Positions 18,604 through 28,213 of a stretch of 61,501 nt of DNA are shown in pieces. Positions within the stretch are counted from its first letter, which is position 1. Each line of letters begins with the position of its first letter. This DNA comes from an uncultured Dorea sp. (GTDB taxonomy: Bacteria; Bacillota; Clostridia; Lachnospirales; Lachnospiraceae), in the NCBI GenBank assembly GCA_947388185.1, contig CANDQP010000002.1, forward strand, positions 1 through 61,501, read 5' to 3'. The notes beneath the pieces are model-generated. The model searched no databases and was not told the DNA's origin. It saw only the letters and a program-made list of their open reading frames with translations. The translations under genes were made by a program, and so were the position numbers.

Positions 18604-19686
18604 ATGAGCAGAGTGTACAATTTTTCAGCAGGACCTGCGGTATTGCCGGAGGAAGTGCTAAGGGAAGCGGCAGAAGAGATGTTAGACTATCAGGGAACCG
18701 GGATGTCCGTGATGGAAATGAGTCACCGCTCGAAGGCATACAAGGATATCATCGAAGAGGCAGAGGCGGATCTTCGTGATCTGATGGGGATTCCGGATGA
18801 TTATGAGGTATTGTTCCTGCAGGGCGGCGCGTCCCAGCAGTTTGCCATGATCCCGATGAACCTGATGAAGAATAAGACGGCAGACTATATCGTGACCGGA
18901 CAGTGGGCGAAGAAGGCGAGCGAGGAGGCGGGGAAGTACGGAAGAGTCAATATCATAGCTTCTTCCGCAGACAAGACATTCTCCTATATTCCGGACTGCA
19001 GCGATCTTCCGGTCTCAGAAGATGCGGATTATGTATATATATGCGAGAATAATACCATTTACGGGACGAAATACAAAGAACTGCCCAATACGAAGGGTAA
19101 GATATTGGTAGCCGATGTCTCCTCCTGTTTTCTTTCAGAGCCGGTCGATGTTACGAAGTACGGAGTCATATACGGCGGCGTGCAGAAGAATATCGGCCCT
19201 GCGGGTACAGTGATCGTGATCATCCGCAGGGACCTGATCACGGAAGACGTGCTTCCCGGCACGCCGACCATGCTTAAGTATAAGACTCACGCGGATGCAG
19301 GTTCTCTCTACAATACGCCGCCGGCATACGGTATATACATCTGCGGCAAGGTGTTCAAGTGGCTCAAGAAGCAGGGCGGTCTTGCAGCCATGAAGGAGAA
19401 GAACGAGAAGAAGGCGAAGATCCTGTACGATTATCTGGATCAAAGCAGGATGTTCCGGGGAACAGTAGAAGCGAAAGACCGTTCTCTGATGAATGTTCCT
19501 TTTGTGACGGGGGATGAGGATTTGGACGCTAAGTTCGTCAAAGAAGCGAAGGCGGCAGGATTTGAGAACCTTAAGGGCCACCGCACGGTGGGCGGAATGC
19601 GTGCAAGTATCTATAACGCGATGCCTGCGGAAGGTGTGGAGGCTCTGGTGGCATTTATGAAGAAGTTTGAAGAGGAGAATCTGTAA
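18604..19686 (+). CDS. serC: phosphoserine aminotransferase
   Basis: PLP enzyme that makes phosphoserine from phosphohydroxypyruvate. 360 residues. It begins with the family signature YNFSAGPAVLPEEVL. GGASQQFAMIPMNL and the PLP-lysine region YGGVQKNIGPAG are present, and the C-terminus has GHRTVGGMRASIYNAMP. GGAGG (18592-18596) is spaced seven bases from ATG 18604, making this start better than ATG 18598. It follows ilvB by 28 bases and precedes serA by two bases, so the serine pair is tightly coupled and probably cotranscribed with the ilv genes. Confidence 0.97.
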   Translation: MSRVYNFSAGPAVLPEEVLREAAEEMLDYQGTGMSVMEMSHRSKAYKDIIEEAEADLRDLMGIPDDYEVLFLQGGASQQFAMIPMNLMKNKTADYIVTGQWAKKASEEAGKYGRVNIIASSADKTFSYIPDCSDLPVSEDADYVYICENNTIYGTKYKELPNTKGKILVADVSSCFLSEPVDVTKYGVIYGGVQKNIGPAGTVIVIIRRDLITEDVLPGTPTMLKYKTHADAGSLYNTPPAYGIYICGKVFKWLKKQGGLAAMKEKNEKKAKILYDYLDQSRMFRGTVEAKDRSLMNVPFVTGDEDLDAKFVKEAKAAGFENLKGHRTVGGMRASIYNAMPAEGVEALVAFMKKFEEENL

Positions 19687-19688
19687 TC

Positions 19689-20852
19689 ATGTATAAATAT
19701 CATTGCTTGAATCCGGTCTCTGACGTAGGGCTGGAACAATTTACGGAAGAGTACGTCCCGGTAAGTACGATGGAGAAGGCGGATGCCGTGCTGGTCAGAA
19801 GCGCCGTCATGCATGACATGGAATTTACGCCGGATCTCAAGGTGATCGCGCGCGCCGGCGCCGGAGTCAATAATATACCGCTGGAGAGATGCGCTGAGGA
19901 AGGGATCGTGGTATTCAATACGCCGGGCGCCAATGCCAACGGTGTAAAGGAGCTTGTGATCGCTGGGCTGCTTCTCGCATCCAGAGACATTATCGGCGGC
20001 ATTAATTGGGTTCAGGAGAATGAAGAGGACGGCAATATCGCCAAAGACGCAGAGAAAGCGAAGAAGGCGTTCGCCGGCTGTGAGCTTGAGGGTAAGAAGC
20101 TTGGAGTCATAGGGCTTGGAGCGATCGGTGTGCTGGTGGCGAATGCGGCTACGGCTCTTGGGATGGATGTGTACGGCTATGACCCGTATGTGTCGGTAGA
20201 TTCCGCGTGGAGGCTGTCGCGGAGCATCCATCACGCGAAGACGGTAGATGAGCTGTACGGAGATTGTGATTATATTACGATCCATGTGCCGGCGATAGAG
20301 AGCACCAAGGGGATGATCGACAAGGATGCCATCGGTCTGATGAAGAAGGGTGTCGTCGTATTGAATTTTGCAAGAAATGTTCTTGTGGATGAAGAAGCCA
20401 TGGTGGACGCGCTGGTGTCCGGCCATGTGAAGCACTATGTATCGGATTTCCCAACGCCCGTTACCGCCGGAGTCAAGGGTGCGATCGTGATCCCGCATCT
20501 CGGTGCGTCTACGGAGGAGTCTGAGGATAACTGTGCGAAGATGGCGGTCAAGGAGCTGAGGAATTACCTGGAAAACGGCAATATCAAGAATTCCGTGAAC
20601 TATCCGGACTGTGATATGGGAATGAGAGGGGATAATACCAGAATCCTCCTTCTGCACCGCAATGTTCCGAATATGATCGGCCAGTTTACGAAGATCCTGG
20701 CGAATGACAATATGAATATTGCCGATCTGACCAATAAGAGCAAGGGGAAGTATGCCTATACGATGATCGATATCGACAGCCCCGTTTCTGACAAGGTTGC
20801 AGAAGAACTCAGCGCGGTGAAGGAAGTTCTCCGCGTTCGAATTATTAAGTGA
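19689..20852 (+). CDS. serA: D-3-phosphoglycerate dehydrogenase with ACT domain
   Basis: First step of serine synthesis, NAD-dependent. 387 residues. The nucleotide-binding motif is GVIGLGAIGVLVANAA; catalytic Arg is in RAGAGVNN, and the Glu/His pair is in the later half with PHLGASTEES. The C-terminal ACT domain (about 318-387, starting RILLLHRNVPNMIGQFTKIL) suggests feedback by serine. It lacks the extra intervening domain of the longer SerA type. The next gene has its own promoter. An AT-rich stem-loop (about 20851-20875) lies just after the stop but is a poor terminator. Confidence 0.95.
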   Translation: MYKYHCLNPVSDVGLEQFTEEYVPVSTMEKADAVLVRSAVMHDMEFTPDLKVIARAGAGVNNIPLERCAEEGIVVFNTPGANANGVKELVIAGLLLASRDIIGGINWVQENEEDGNIAKDAEKAKKAFAGCELEGKKLGVIGLGAIGVLVANAATALGMDVYGYDPYVSVDSAWRLSRSIHHAKTVDELYGDCDYITIHVPAIESTKGMIDKDAIGLMKKGVVVLNFARNVLVDEEAMVDALVSGHVKHYVSDFPTPVTAGVKGAIVIPHLGASTEESEDNCAKMAVKELRNYLENGNIKNSVNYPDCDMGMRGDNTRILLLHRNVPNMIGQFTKILANDNMNIADLTNKSKGKYAYTMIDIDSPVSDKVAEELSAVKEVLRVRIIK

Positions 20853-20890
20853 TTTTTAAGAATAATTAAAAAATCTTAACATAAGATGCA

Positions 20891-20919
20891 TTGTAATATA
20901 TTTGGAATTCCTGTATACT
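20891..20919 (+). promoter_or_regulatory. sigma-A promoter for the polysaccharide deacetylase gene
   Basis: TTGTAA (20891-20896), a 17-base spacer and TATACT (20914-20919), 57 bases before the ATG. Confidence 0.6.
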
Positions 20920-20975
20920 CAATATAACAAGTTTAGTTTTTTGGCGGGTTGTGAGACCATAGGGGAGATATACAG

Positions 20976-22427
20976 ATGACAAGTCAGCGAATTAAGGAAA
21001 GGGAATTATTAAAAGAGAGAAGAATCAGAAAAGTAAGGAGAGCAAGGATGTGTCTTCGTATTCTTGCTCTTTTTCTGATTGCCGGGATACCGCTGTTTTG
21101 TATGACGACCGCTTCAGCGTCCAGACAGGAGGCGTCGGTCTATCTGAAGCTTAAGGATACGGCGATCTTGCAGGGCGAGGAAGTTCCGGAGTTTGAGACG
21201 GAAGTGGAAGTGGTAGGGAATTCAGAGATCATTCTGGATGAGAAGAGCGGCTTCACGGTGAAGAACCTGGAAGAGGAATTCAGGGAAGGACATGGCTATA
21301 CGGTGGCGTGTGATGCGGATACGGGTGTGGAAGGCGAGTATTCCATGCATTTAGAGCTCAGCGACCGCATTAAGAAGTGTCTCAGGAAGGAATGGTTCGG
21401 AATACTGACCATTGATACTCTTGACGCTTCGTTTCTGGTCAAGAATCCGCTGGGCGAGTGGGACAAGGACCGGTTCAGGCGTTATGACGGCACATATGTG
21501 AAGAATGAGTTCGTGGTGTCGAAGGGGAAGACCTATTATTTCGGGGAAGATGAGAAGATGGCGACCGGCTGGCAGAATGCTGGCGGAGCAGATTATTTCC
21601 TGGATTCCGAGGGAGTCCTTCAGACCGGCTGGCTCGATCAGGAAGATTCCAGATATTATCTGGAGGCAGACGGCCGTATGGTGACCGGCTGGAAGGATAT
21701 TGACGGGAATACTTATTATTTCGGCCAGGACGGCAAGATGGTGACCGGAGAGACCTACCTTGGGATGACCAAATGCAACTTCGGGAAGGATGGGATACTG
21801 GTGTCCATGGAAGAGAGTGAAGTGGACCCGAACAAGCCGATGGTGGCGCTGACCTTCGATGACGGCCCGGGGCAGAGGACCGGGGAGCTTCTGGATGCGC
21901 TCAGCAAATACGGCGCCCATGCGACCTTCTTCATGCAGGGTAAGAATGTCAGTGTCTATCCGGATGCGGTAAGGCGTATGAAAGAGGTGGGATGTGAGAT
22001 CGGAAGCCATTCCTTCGACCATCCGGATCTCACGAAGATAGATGCGTCAGGCATTAAGGATCAGGTTGACCGTACGGATCAGAGCATTCATGATATTATC
22101 GGACAGGGAGCGACGGTGCTGCGCCCTCCGTACGGAGCGATCAACGATACGGTGAAAGCAACGATCCGCAAGCCTCTGATCTTATGGAACATAGATACGC
22201 TGGACTGGAAGACAAGGAACGTCCAGATGACGGTCAATGAAGTCATGACCAAGGCCCAGGACGGTGACATCATATTGATGCACGATATCCATTCGGAGAG
22301 TGTGGATGCGGCGATCGAGATGATTCCTAAGCTGATCGCACAGAATTATCAGCTTGTGACGGTGTCGGAGATGGCTGCGGCGAAGGGGATCAAGATGGAG
22401 AACGGAGAACGGTATACGGATTTTTAA
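20976..22427 (+). CDS. polysaccharide deacetylase with choline-binding-type wall repeats
   Basis: Extracellular NodB-family deacetylase, acting on peptidoglycan or another N-acetylated wall glycan. 483 residues. A very basic N-terminus leads into a membrane segment (about 26-48). A middle region (about 178-285) has four or five repeats of the glucan/choline-binding kind (YYFGEDEKMATGW, YFLDSEGVLQTGW, YYLEADGRMVTGW, YYFGQDGKMVTG). The NodB domain (about 290-470) has the metal-binding TFDDGPG, the H-x3-5-H motif SHSFDHPDL, RPPYGAIN and a C-terminal LMHD. All catalytic motifs look intact. The wall-repeat/deacetylase combination suggests the enzyme is held at the surface it modifies. Confidence 0.9.
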   Translation: MTSQRIKERELLKERRIRKVRRARMCLRILALFLIAGIPLFCMTTASASRQEASVYLKLKDTAILQGEEVPEFETEVEVVGNSEIILDEKSGFTVKNLEEEFREGHGYTVACDADTGVEGEYSMHLELSDRIKKCLRKEWFGILTIDTLDASFLVKNPLGEWDKDRFRRYDGTYVKNEFVVSKGKTYYFGEDEKMATGWQNAGGADYFLDSEGVLQTGWLDQEDSRYYLEADGRMVTGWKDIDGNTYYFGQDGKMVTGETYLGMTKCNFGKDGILVSMEESEVDPNKPMVALTFDDGPGQRTGELLDALSKYGAHATFFMQGKNVSVYPDAVRRMKEVGCEIGSHSFDHPDLTKIDASGIKDQVDRTDQSIHDIIGQGATVLRPPYGAINDTVKATIRKPLILWNIDTLDWKTRNVQMTVNEVMTKAQDGDIILMHDIHSESVDAAIEMIPKLIAQNYQLVTVSEMAAAKGIKMENGERYTDF

Positions 22428-22444
22428 TACAGCAGTCAGCAAAG

Positions 22445-22490
22445 AGGCTGCCGGGAAGTGATAGAAGCTTATCACATTTCCCGGCAGCCT
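22445..22490. terminator. bidirectional terminator between deacetylase and prs
   Basis: A long stem, AGGCTGCCGGGAA paired with TTTCCCGGCAGCCT, plus TGATA/TATCA inside, loop GAAGCT. T-tracts are short (TTCTT on plus). It sits between convergent genes and probably serves both. Confidence 0.7.
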
Positions 22491-22506
22491 TCTTAACGGA
22501 CGGCGG

Positions 22507-23679
22507 TCAGTCTGCGGTATGCGCCTTGAGAAGGGCATGGATCTTATCTGTAGGATTCAGGACCTTGCCGATGGAGACGTCGTGATTCATGGAATCAATG
22601 ATCAGCGCCATGAATTTGCACATATCTGCCACTACAAAATAAGGCTTCTCATAGGCTGCGGGCGGCAGATAGGTCAGGTTCGTGGTGATTACGCGGTCAA
22701 TGTATCCCTTGCTGTAGTAATCGTCGAAGATCCCAAAGCCTTCGGTAAACAGGCCGAAGGTAGTGCAGACAAATACCCGGTTGGCGCCGCGCTCCTTGAT
22801 CTGTTTCGCCACATCCAGCATACTTTCTCCGGAAGAGATCATATCATCCACGATGATCACATCCTTACCGCGGATGTCGTCACCCAGGAATTCGTGTTCA
22901 ACGATGGGGTTCTTGCCGTTTATGACGGTAGAATAATCCCGGCGCTTATAGAACATACCCATGTTGACTCCTGTTACGTTGGAGAAATAGATCGCACGGT
23001 GCATGGCTCCCTCATCGGGGCTTATGATCATCAGGTGCTCCTTATCAACGATCAGGTTCGGTTCTGCGCGGAGCAGCGCCTTGATGAACTGGTACGGCGG
23101 GTTGAAGCTGTCGAAGCCGTGGAGCGGGATGGAATTCTGTACCCTGGGGTCGTGGGCGTCGAAGGTGATGATATTGTCTACGCCCATATCCGTAAGCTCC
23201 TGCAATGCCAGGGCACAGTCTAAGGACTCTCTCTTGGTGCGCTTATGCTGGCGGCTCTCGTAGAGGAAGGGCATGATCACATTCAGCCGGTGCGCCTTGC
23301 CGTTGGCGGCGGATATGATTCGCTTCAGGTCCTGGTAGTGATCGTCCGGGGACATATGATTCGGATGTCCGTTGACGGTGTAAGACAGGCTGTAATTACA
23401 TACATCTACCATGAGATACAGATCCTTGCCGCGGATAGATTCGTCGATCAGTCCCTTGGCTTCCCCGGTGCCGAAACGCGGACAGTGACAGCTTACCAGA
23501 TAAGAGTCCTGCCGGTAGCTCTGATAAAGCGGAGAATCCAGAGCTTCCTCCAGGGTAGCCTGACGGAAGCCTACGATATAATCATCCACTCTCTTCCCGA
23601 ATTCCTTACAGGATTCCAGGGCTGCGATTTTAAGAGGCGCTGCCGGAAGCAGCTTTTCCATTAATTTGATATTCTGCAT
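22507..23679 (-). CDS. prs: ribose-phosphate pyrophosphokinase (long divergent form)
   Basis: Makes PRPP from ribose-5-phosphate and ATP. 390 residues, against about 315 for the common bacterial enzyme; the extra length is mostly N-terminal. The catalytic core is recognisable: MPFLYESRQHKRTKRESL (catalytic loop and basic residues), the His/Asp-containing TFDAHDPRVQNSIPL, and the PRPP-binding loop DVIIVDDMISSGESM. The phosphate-binding SPDEGAMHRAIYF replaces the usual SPDxGG-x-xRA. AGGAG precedes the ATG. This long class is seen in Firmicutes alongside or instead of the normal one. A second canonical prs may exist elsewhere in the genome, and divergence of its allosteric site is an open question. 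Confidence 0.88.
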   Translation of the reverse strand: MQNIKLMEKLLPAAPLKIAALESCKEFGKRVDDYIVGFRQATLEEALDSPLYQSYRQDSYLVSCHCPRFGTGEAKGLIDESIRGKDLYLMVDVCNYSLSYTVNGHPNHMSPDDHYQDLKRIISAANGKAHRLNVIMPFLYESRQHKRTKRESLDCALALQELTDMGVDNIITFDAHDPRVQNSIPLHGFDSFNPPYQFIKALLRAEPNLIVDKEHLMIISPDEGAMHRAIYFSNVTGVNMGMFYKRRDYSTVINGKNPIVEHEFLGDDIRGKDVIIVDDMISSGESMLDVAKQIKERGANRVFVCTTFGLFTEGFGIFDDYYSKGYIDRVITTNLTYLPPAAYEKPYFVVADMCKFMALIIDSMNHDVSIGKVLNPTDKIHALLKAHTAD

Positions 23680-23722
23680 ATATTTCTCCTATGTGCCGGT
23701 TTGTGTAGAAGTTCCTAAGATA

Positions 23723-23752
23723 TTTATAGCACTTTTGGCAGGGTAAGGTCAA
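23723..23752 (-). promoter_or_regulatory. sigma-A promoter for prs
   Basis: Read on the minus strand: TTGACC (23747-23752), an 18-base spacer and TATAAA (23723-23728). The divergent promoter for the PDZ-radical SAM gene begins eight bases away. Confidence 0.55.
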
Positions 23753-23759
23753 CTACAGA

Positions 23760-23787
23760 TTGCGATAATGAAAAAATGTGTTATACT
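23760..23787 (+). promoter_or_regulatory. sigma-A promoter for the PDZ-radical SAM/der/plsY/gpsA unit
   Basis: TTGCGA (23760-23765), a 16-base spacer and TATACT (23782-23787), 33 bases before ATG 23820. Confidence 0.5.
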
Positions 23788-23819
23788 GTTATAAAGATAT
23801 TGGGGTCAAGAGGTGGAAT

Positions 23820-25154
23820 ATGGGGCGAAAGCATATCATAAAGGAAGTAATGCAGGACAGTATCGCATGGGAGCTTGGGATCGAGGCAGGGGATTGCCTG
23901 GTAACTGTCAACGGGCAGGAGATTGAGGATGTATTTGATTATCATTTCTATGTGAATGACGAGGAACTGGTGATCCTGATCGAGAAACCGGACGGAGAGG
24001 AATGGGAGCTTGAGATCGAGAAGGATTACGACGAAGATCTGGGGATCGAATTCGAGCAGGGATTGATGGACGAGTACCGTTCCTGCAGGAACCGGTGTAT
24101 CTTCTGTTTTATAGACCAGATGCCGCAGGGGATGCGGGAGACACTGTATTTTAAAGACGACGATTCCAGACTGTCTTTCCTTCAGGGGAATTACGTGACA
24201 CTGACCAATATGAGCGACCATGATATCGACAGGATCATCCGCTACCATCTGGAGCCGATCAACATATCCTTCCATACGACGAATCCGGAATTGAGATGCA
24301 GGATGCTCCACAACCGGTTCGCGGGAGATGCGCTTGCGAAGGCGGACAGGCTCTATGAGGCCGGTATCCGTATGAACGGCCAGATCGTGCTCTGTAAAGG
24401 AATCAACGACGGGGAGGAGCTGGAACGAAGTATCCGGGATATGGCGAAGTATCTGCCGCACCTGCAGAGCGTATCTGTGGTACCGGTGGGGCTTACGAAG
24501 CACAGGGAGGGCTTAGAGCCGCTTAAGCCTTTTGGGAAGGCAGATGCAGAAGAGGTGCTGGCGGCGGTCCGCAGATGGCAGGACAAGCTCTATGAGGAAT
24601 ATGGAACACATTTTATCCATGCGGGCGATGAGTGGTACATCCTTGCCGGGAGGGAATTGCCGGAAGAAGAACGATACGACGGGTATCTTCAGCTTGAGAA
24701 CGGCGTGGGGATGCTCCGCCTCTTGATGAATGAATTCGAAGAGGCGTACGGAGAGGTTCGGGACGACGGCATTCAGAGGGAATTATCTGTGGCGACGGGA
24801 CTGCTTGTTTATCCCTATATTCAGGAGATGGCAGACAGGCTTATGATGAAATGCCCGGGGACAGATATCCATGTTTACCCCATCCGCAATGATTTCTTTG
24901 GAGAGCTTATTACGGTGTCAGGGCTTATTACGGGACGGGATCTGATCGCACAGCTTCGCGGGCAGGAATTAGGAGACAGGCTCCTGCTCCCCTGCAATAT
25001 GTTCAGGAGCGGCGAGGAGGTATTTCTGGATGATGTTACCCTTGCAGAAGTGGAGGAGGCTTTACAAGTGCGCGCAGATATTGTAAAATCAAGCGGGCAA
25101 GACTTTATAGATACAGTATTGACTTCAATAGATGAGGAGATAGAAGATGAGTAA
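23820..25154 (+). CDS. PDZ-radical SAM protein, DUF512 family
   Basis: 444 residues. An N-terminal PDZ-like domain (about 1-75, with the [16 protein letters not shown] signature) is joined to a radical SAM-like core with a C-x3-C-x2-C cluster motif (C89, C93, C96 in CRNRCIFC) and a C-terminal DUF512 domain. The family is widespread in clostridia and cyanobacteria and lacks an assigned biochemical function. ATG 23820 is preceded by AGAGGTGG; a longer start at 23778 overlaps the promoter. The stop overlaps the der start by eight bases, so its expression is coupled to a ribosome-assembly GTPase. This hints at a role in rRNA or ribosome maturation, but that is only context. Confidence 0.85.
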   Translation: MGRKHIIKEVMQDSIAWELGIEAGDCLVTVNGQEIEDVFDYHFYVNDEELVILIEKPDGEEWELEIEKDYDEDLGIEFEQGLMDEYRSCRNRCIFCFIDQMPQGMRETLYFKDDDSRLSFLQGNYVTLTNMSDHDIDRIIRYHLEPINISFHTTNPELRCRMLHNRFAGDALAKADRLYEAGIRMNGQIVLCKGINDGEELERSIRDMAKYLPHLQSVSVVPVGLTKHREGLEPLKPFGKADAEEVLAAVRRWQDKLYEEYGTHFIHAGDEWYILAGRELPEEERYDGYLQLENGVGMLRLLMNEFEEAYGEVRDDGIQRELSVATGLLVYPYIQEMADRLMMKCPGTDIHVYPIRNDFFGELITVSGLITGRDLIAQLRGQELGDRLLLPCNMFRSGEEVFLDDVTLAEVEEALQVRADIVKSSGQDFIDTVLTSIDEEIEDE

Positions 25155-26475
25155 ACCAGTAGTAGCGATAGTGGGAAGGCCCAATGTGGGCAAGTCGACC
25201 CTTTTTAATGCGCTGGCCGGTGAGATGATATCGATCGTGAAGGATACGCCTGGTGTGACCAGGGACCGGATCTATGCGGACGTCTCATGGCTTGACAAGG
25301 AATTTACCCTGGTGGATACCGGGGGGATCGAACCGGAGAGCAAGGATATTATCCTGTCACAGATGCGGGAGCAGGCACAGATCGCCATAGATACGGCAGA
25401 CGTGATCATATTCCTGACGGATGTGCGCCAGGGTCTTGTAGACGCCGACTCCAAGGTGGCGGATATGCTGAGGCGTTCGGCAAAGCCGGTGATATTAGTG
25501 GTGAACAAGGTAGATAATTTCGAGAAGTTCATGCCGGATGTGTATGAGTTCTATAATCTGGGTATCGGAGACCCTATGCCGGTGTCGTCCGCATCGCGTC
25601 TTGGGATCGGAGATATGCTGGATGAGGTGGTGAAGTATTTCCCGCAGGGAGCGGGGGAAGAAGAGGAAGACGACCGTCCGCGGGTGGCGATCGTAGGTAA
25701 GCCCAATGTGGGCAAGTCATCCATTGTCAACAAGCTGCTCGGCGAACAGAGGGTGATCGTGTCGGACATCGCCGGGACGACCAGAGATGCCATAGATACG
25801 GAGATCAAGTACAACGGCAGGGAGTATGTGTTCATTGATACGGCGGGGCTTCGCAGGAAGAGCAAGATCAAGGAAGAACTGGAGAGGTACAGTATTATCC
25901 GCGCGGTGTCTGCCGTAGAGCGTGCAGATGTGGTGCTGATGGTGATCGACGCGTCGGAAGGTGTGACCGAGCAGGATGCGAAGATTGCCGGGATCGCCCA
26001 TGAGCGCGGGAAGGGCATCGTCATCGTAGTCAATAAGTGGGACGCCATCGAGAAGAATGATAAGACCATGAAGGAGTATGAGAATGAGATCCGCCGTGTC
26101 CTGTCGTTCATGCCTTACGCGGAGATCATGTATGTGTCTGCCGTGACCGGACAGCGGTTGGTGAAGCTCTATGATATGATCGATATGGTGATCGAGAACC
26201 AGTCCATGCGGGTGGCGACCGGCGTGCTCAACGAGATCATGATGGAAGCAGTTGCCATGCAGCAGCCGCCGTCAGATAAGGGCAAGCGGCTGAAGCTTTA
26301 TTATATCACGCAGGTAGCGGTGAAGCCGCCGACATTCGTGATTTTTGTAAATGATAAGGAGCTGATGCATTTCTCCTACACCAGGTATCTGGAGAACAGG
26401 ATCCGGGATGCATTTGGATTCAGAGGAACTTCGCTTAAGTTCTTCATCAGAGAAAGAAAAGAAAAGGGGCGTTAA
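25147..26475 (+). CDS. der: ribosome biogenesis GTPase Der (EngA)
   Basis: Double GTPase needed for 50S subunit assembly. 442 residues. Two G domains in tandem each show a P-loop (GRPNVGKST at about 9-17 and GKPNVGKSS at about 182), a DTxG motif (DTGG, DTAG) and an NKxD motif (NKVD, NKWD). The C-terminal KH-like domain follows (about 355-442), with the usual basic end. It overlaps the upstream gene and is followed after two bases by plsY. This is one of the most certain calls in the window. Confidence 0.98.
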   Translation: MSKPVVAIVGRPNVGKSTLFNALAGEMISIVKDTPGVTRDRIYADVSWLDKEFTLVDTGGIEPESKDIILSQMREQAQIAIDTADVIIFLTDVRQGLVDADSKVADMLRRSAKPVILVVNKVDNFEKFMPDVYEFYNLGIGDPMPVSSASRLGIGDMLDEVVKYFPQGAGEEEEDDRPRVAIVGKPNVGKSSIVNKLLGEQRVIVSDIAGTTRDAIDTEIKYNGREYVFIDTAGLRRKSKIKEELERYSIIRAVSAVERADVVLMVIDASEGVTEQDAKIAGIAHERGKGIVIVVNKWDAIEKNDKTMKEYENEIRRVLSFMPYAEIMYVSAVTGQRLVKLYDMIDMVIENQSMRVATGVLNEIMMEAVAMQQPPSDKGKRLKLYYITQVAVKPPTFVIFVNDKELMHFSYTRYLENRIRDAFGFRGTSLKFFIRERKEKGR

Positions 26476-26477
26476 TA

Positions 26478-27122
26478 ATGGAACGAGTCATAAGCATATT
26501 GATCGGATATGTGTTTGGGCTGCTGCAGACGGGATATCTGTACGGGAAGCTGCATCATATAGACATCCGCCAGCAGGGAAGCGGCAATGCAGGCACTACC
26601 AATGCACTGCGTACTATGGGCTGGAAAGCCGGGGCGGTGACCTTCCTTGGGGATTGTTTCAAATGTGTGTTCGCGGTGGTAGCAGTGCATCTGATCTACA
26701 AGGGATCCCATGGGGATATGCTGCCGCTTCTGTCCCTCTATGCAGGTATGGGCGCGATCCTTGGACATAACTTCCCGTTTTATATGAATTTCAAGGGCGG
26801 GAAGGGAATCGCGGCGACGGCAGGGCTGATCGTAAGCACTATCAGCGTATGGGCAGTAGTGCTGTTCATCGTCGTATTTGTAGGAATCGTGGCGCTGACG
26901 AGGTATGTGTCTCTGGGATCGCTTGTGGTGGTGGTCCTCTATCTTGCAGTGGTCATTTTCCTTGGACAGACGGGAGTCTATGGCATTGCGCAGAATTATC
27001 TCTATGAGATGTATGGTATCGCCGCGTTTCTGATGGTGCTGGCGTTCTTCAAGCATCGGGCGAATATCAAGCGGCTTATGACAGGGACGGAGAATAAGCT
27101 GAGCGTCGGGAAAAGTAAATGA
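26478..27122 (+). CDS. plsY: glycerol-3-phosphate acyltransferase PlsY
   Basis: Membrane enzyme that transfers an acyl group from acyl phosphate to glycerol-3-phosphate, the first step of phospholipid synthesis. 214 residues with about five membrane segments. The three family motifs are present: GSGNAGTTNALRTMG (motif 1), LGHNFPFYMNFKGGKGIA (motif 2) and the late VSLGSL region. The last 25 residues are a basic cytoplasmic tail. It sits between der and gpsA, whose product supplies its substrate. Confidence 0.96.
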   Translation: MERVISILIGYVFGLLQTGYLYGKLHHIDIRQQGSGNAGTTNALRTMGWKAGAVTFLGDCFKCVFAVVAVHLIYKGSHGDMLPLLSLYAGMGAILGHNFPFYMNFKGGKGIAATAGLIVSTISVWAVVLFIVVFVGIVALTRYVSLGSLVVVVLYLAVVIFLGQTGVYGIAQNYLYEMYGIAAFLMVLAFFKHRANIKRLMTGTENKLSVGKSK

Positions 27123-27163
27123 GAAATATTATTAATTAAATGAAACAGGGAGGAAGTTGGATT

Positions 27164-28180
27164 ATGGCGAATGTAGGTATTATGGGAGCTGGAAGCTGGG
27201 GGACGGCGCTGGCGCTTCTGCTTCACAGGAACGGACACCAGGTTACGGTGTGGTCGATCAGTGAAGAAGAGGTTGATATGCTGTCCGGGAAGCGGGAGCA
27301 TGTGAGTAAGCTGCCGGGAGTGAAGATTCCGGAGGATATGGAGTTTACTACGGATGTGGAGAGTACGGTAAAGGAGAAGGATTTCATCGTCCTGGCGGTG
27401 CCGTCTCCATTTACCAGGAGCACCGCGCGCAGTATGAGCCCGTATGTGGCGGAAGGACAGATCATCGTTGACGTGGCGAAGGGAATCGAAGAAGACACTC
27501 TGATGACGCTTTCTCAGCAGATCGAGCAGGAGATTCCCCAGGCGGATGTGGCGGTACTGTCAGGACCAAGCCATGCCGAGGAAGTGGGAAGAGGCCTTCC
27601 GACGATCGTGGTGATCGGAGCGAAGAAGGAAGAGACAGCCGAATATCTGCAGGAGATGTTCATGAACGAGGTGTTCCGTGTGTACACAAGCCCGGATATG
27701 CTGGGAATGGAGCTTGGGGGCTCTCTTAAGAATGTGATCGCGCTGGCCGCCGGTATCGCGGACGGTCTGGGATACGGCGACAATACGAAGGCAGCGCTGA
27801 TCACCAGAGGGATTGCGGAGATCGCAAGGCTGGGTGTGAAGATGGGCGGAGCAATCGAGAGCTTCACCGGGCTTACCGGCATCGGCGATCTGATCGTTAC
27901 CTGCGCAAGCGTCCATAGCCGTAACCGCAAAGCAGGCTATCTCATGGGACAGGGCAGGAGTATGCAGGAGGCCATGGACGAGGTCCAGATGGTGGTAGAG
28001 GGTGTGTATTCCGCGAAGGCCGCGGTAAAGCTTGGGAAGAAATATGACGTATCTCTGCCGATCATTGATAAGGTAAGCGAAGTATTATTTGAAGAGAAGG
28101 ATCCGAGAGAAGCGGTGAATGAACTGATGCTCAGGGACAGCAAGGCAGAACATCATGCGCTGCCGTGGAAGAATGATTAG
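27164..28180 (+). CDS. gpsA: glycerol-3-phosphate dehydrogenase [NAD(P)+]
   Basis: Reduces dihydroxyacetone phosphate to glycerol-3-phosphate for lipid synthesis. 338 residues. It has the N-terminal dinucleotide motif GAGSWGTALA, the SGPSHAEEVGRGLPT region, and the catalytic LGGSLKNVIALAAGIADGLGYGDNTKAALITRG with the key Lys. ATG 27164 follows GGGAGGAAG. An upstream start at 27140 adds eight residues with no better signal. In Bacillus spoIVA usually follows; here a terminator and a convergent gene follow instead. Confidence 0.97.
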   Translation: MANVGIMGAGSWGTALALLLHRNGHQVTVWSISEEEVDMLSGKREHVSKLPGVKIPEDMEFTTDVESTVKEKDFIVLAVPSPFTRSTARSMSPYVAEGQIIVDVAKGIEEDTLMTLSQQIEQEIPQADVAVLSGPSHAEEVGRGLPTIVVIGAKKEETAEYLQEMFMNEVFRVYTSPDMLGMELGGSLKNVIALAAGIADGLGYGDNTKAALITRGIAEIARLGVKMGGAIESFTGLTGIGDLIVTCASVHSRNRKAGYLMGQGRSMQEAMDEVQMVVEGVYSAKAAVKLGKKYDVSLPIIDKVSEVLFEEKDPREAVNELMLRDSKAEHHALPWKND

Positions 28181-28187
28181 GAATGAC

Positions 28188-28213
28188 AAAAGAGAGGGTT
28201 TTCCCTCTCTTTT
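28188..28213. terminator. bidirectional terminator between gpsA and the alarmone synthetase fusion
   Basis: Perfect 11-bp arms, AAAAGAGAGGG and CCCTCTCTTTT, with loop TTTT. The A-run and T-run allow function in both directions. It touches the stop codon of the minus-strand gene. Confidence 0.8.
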
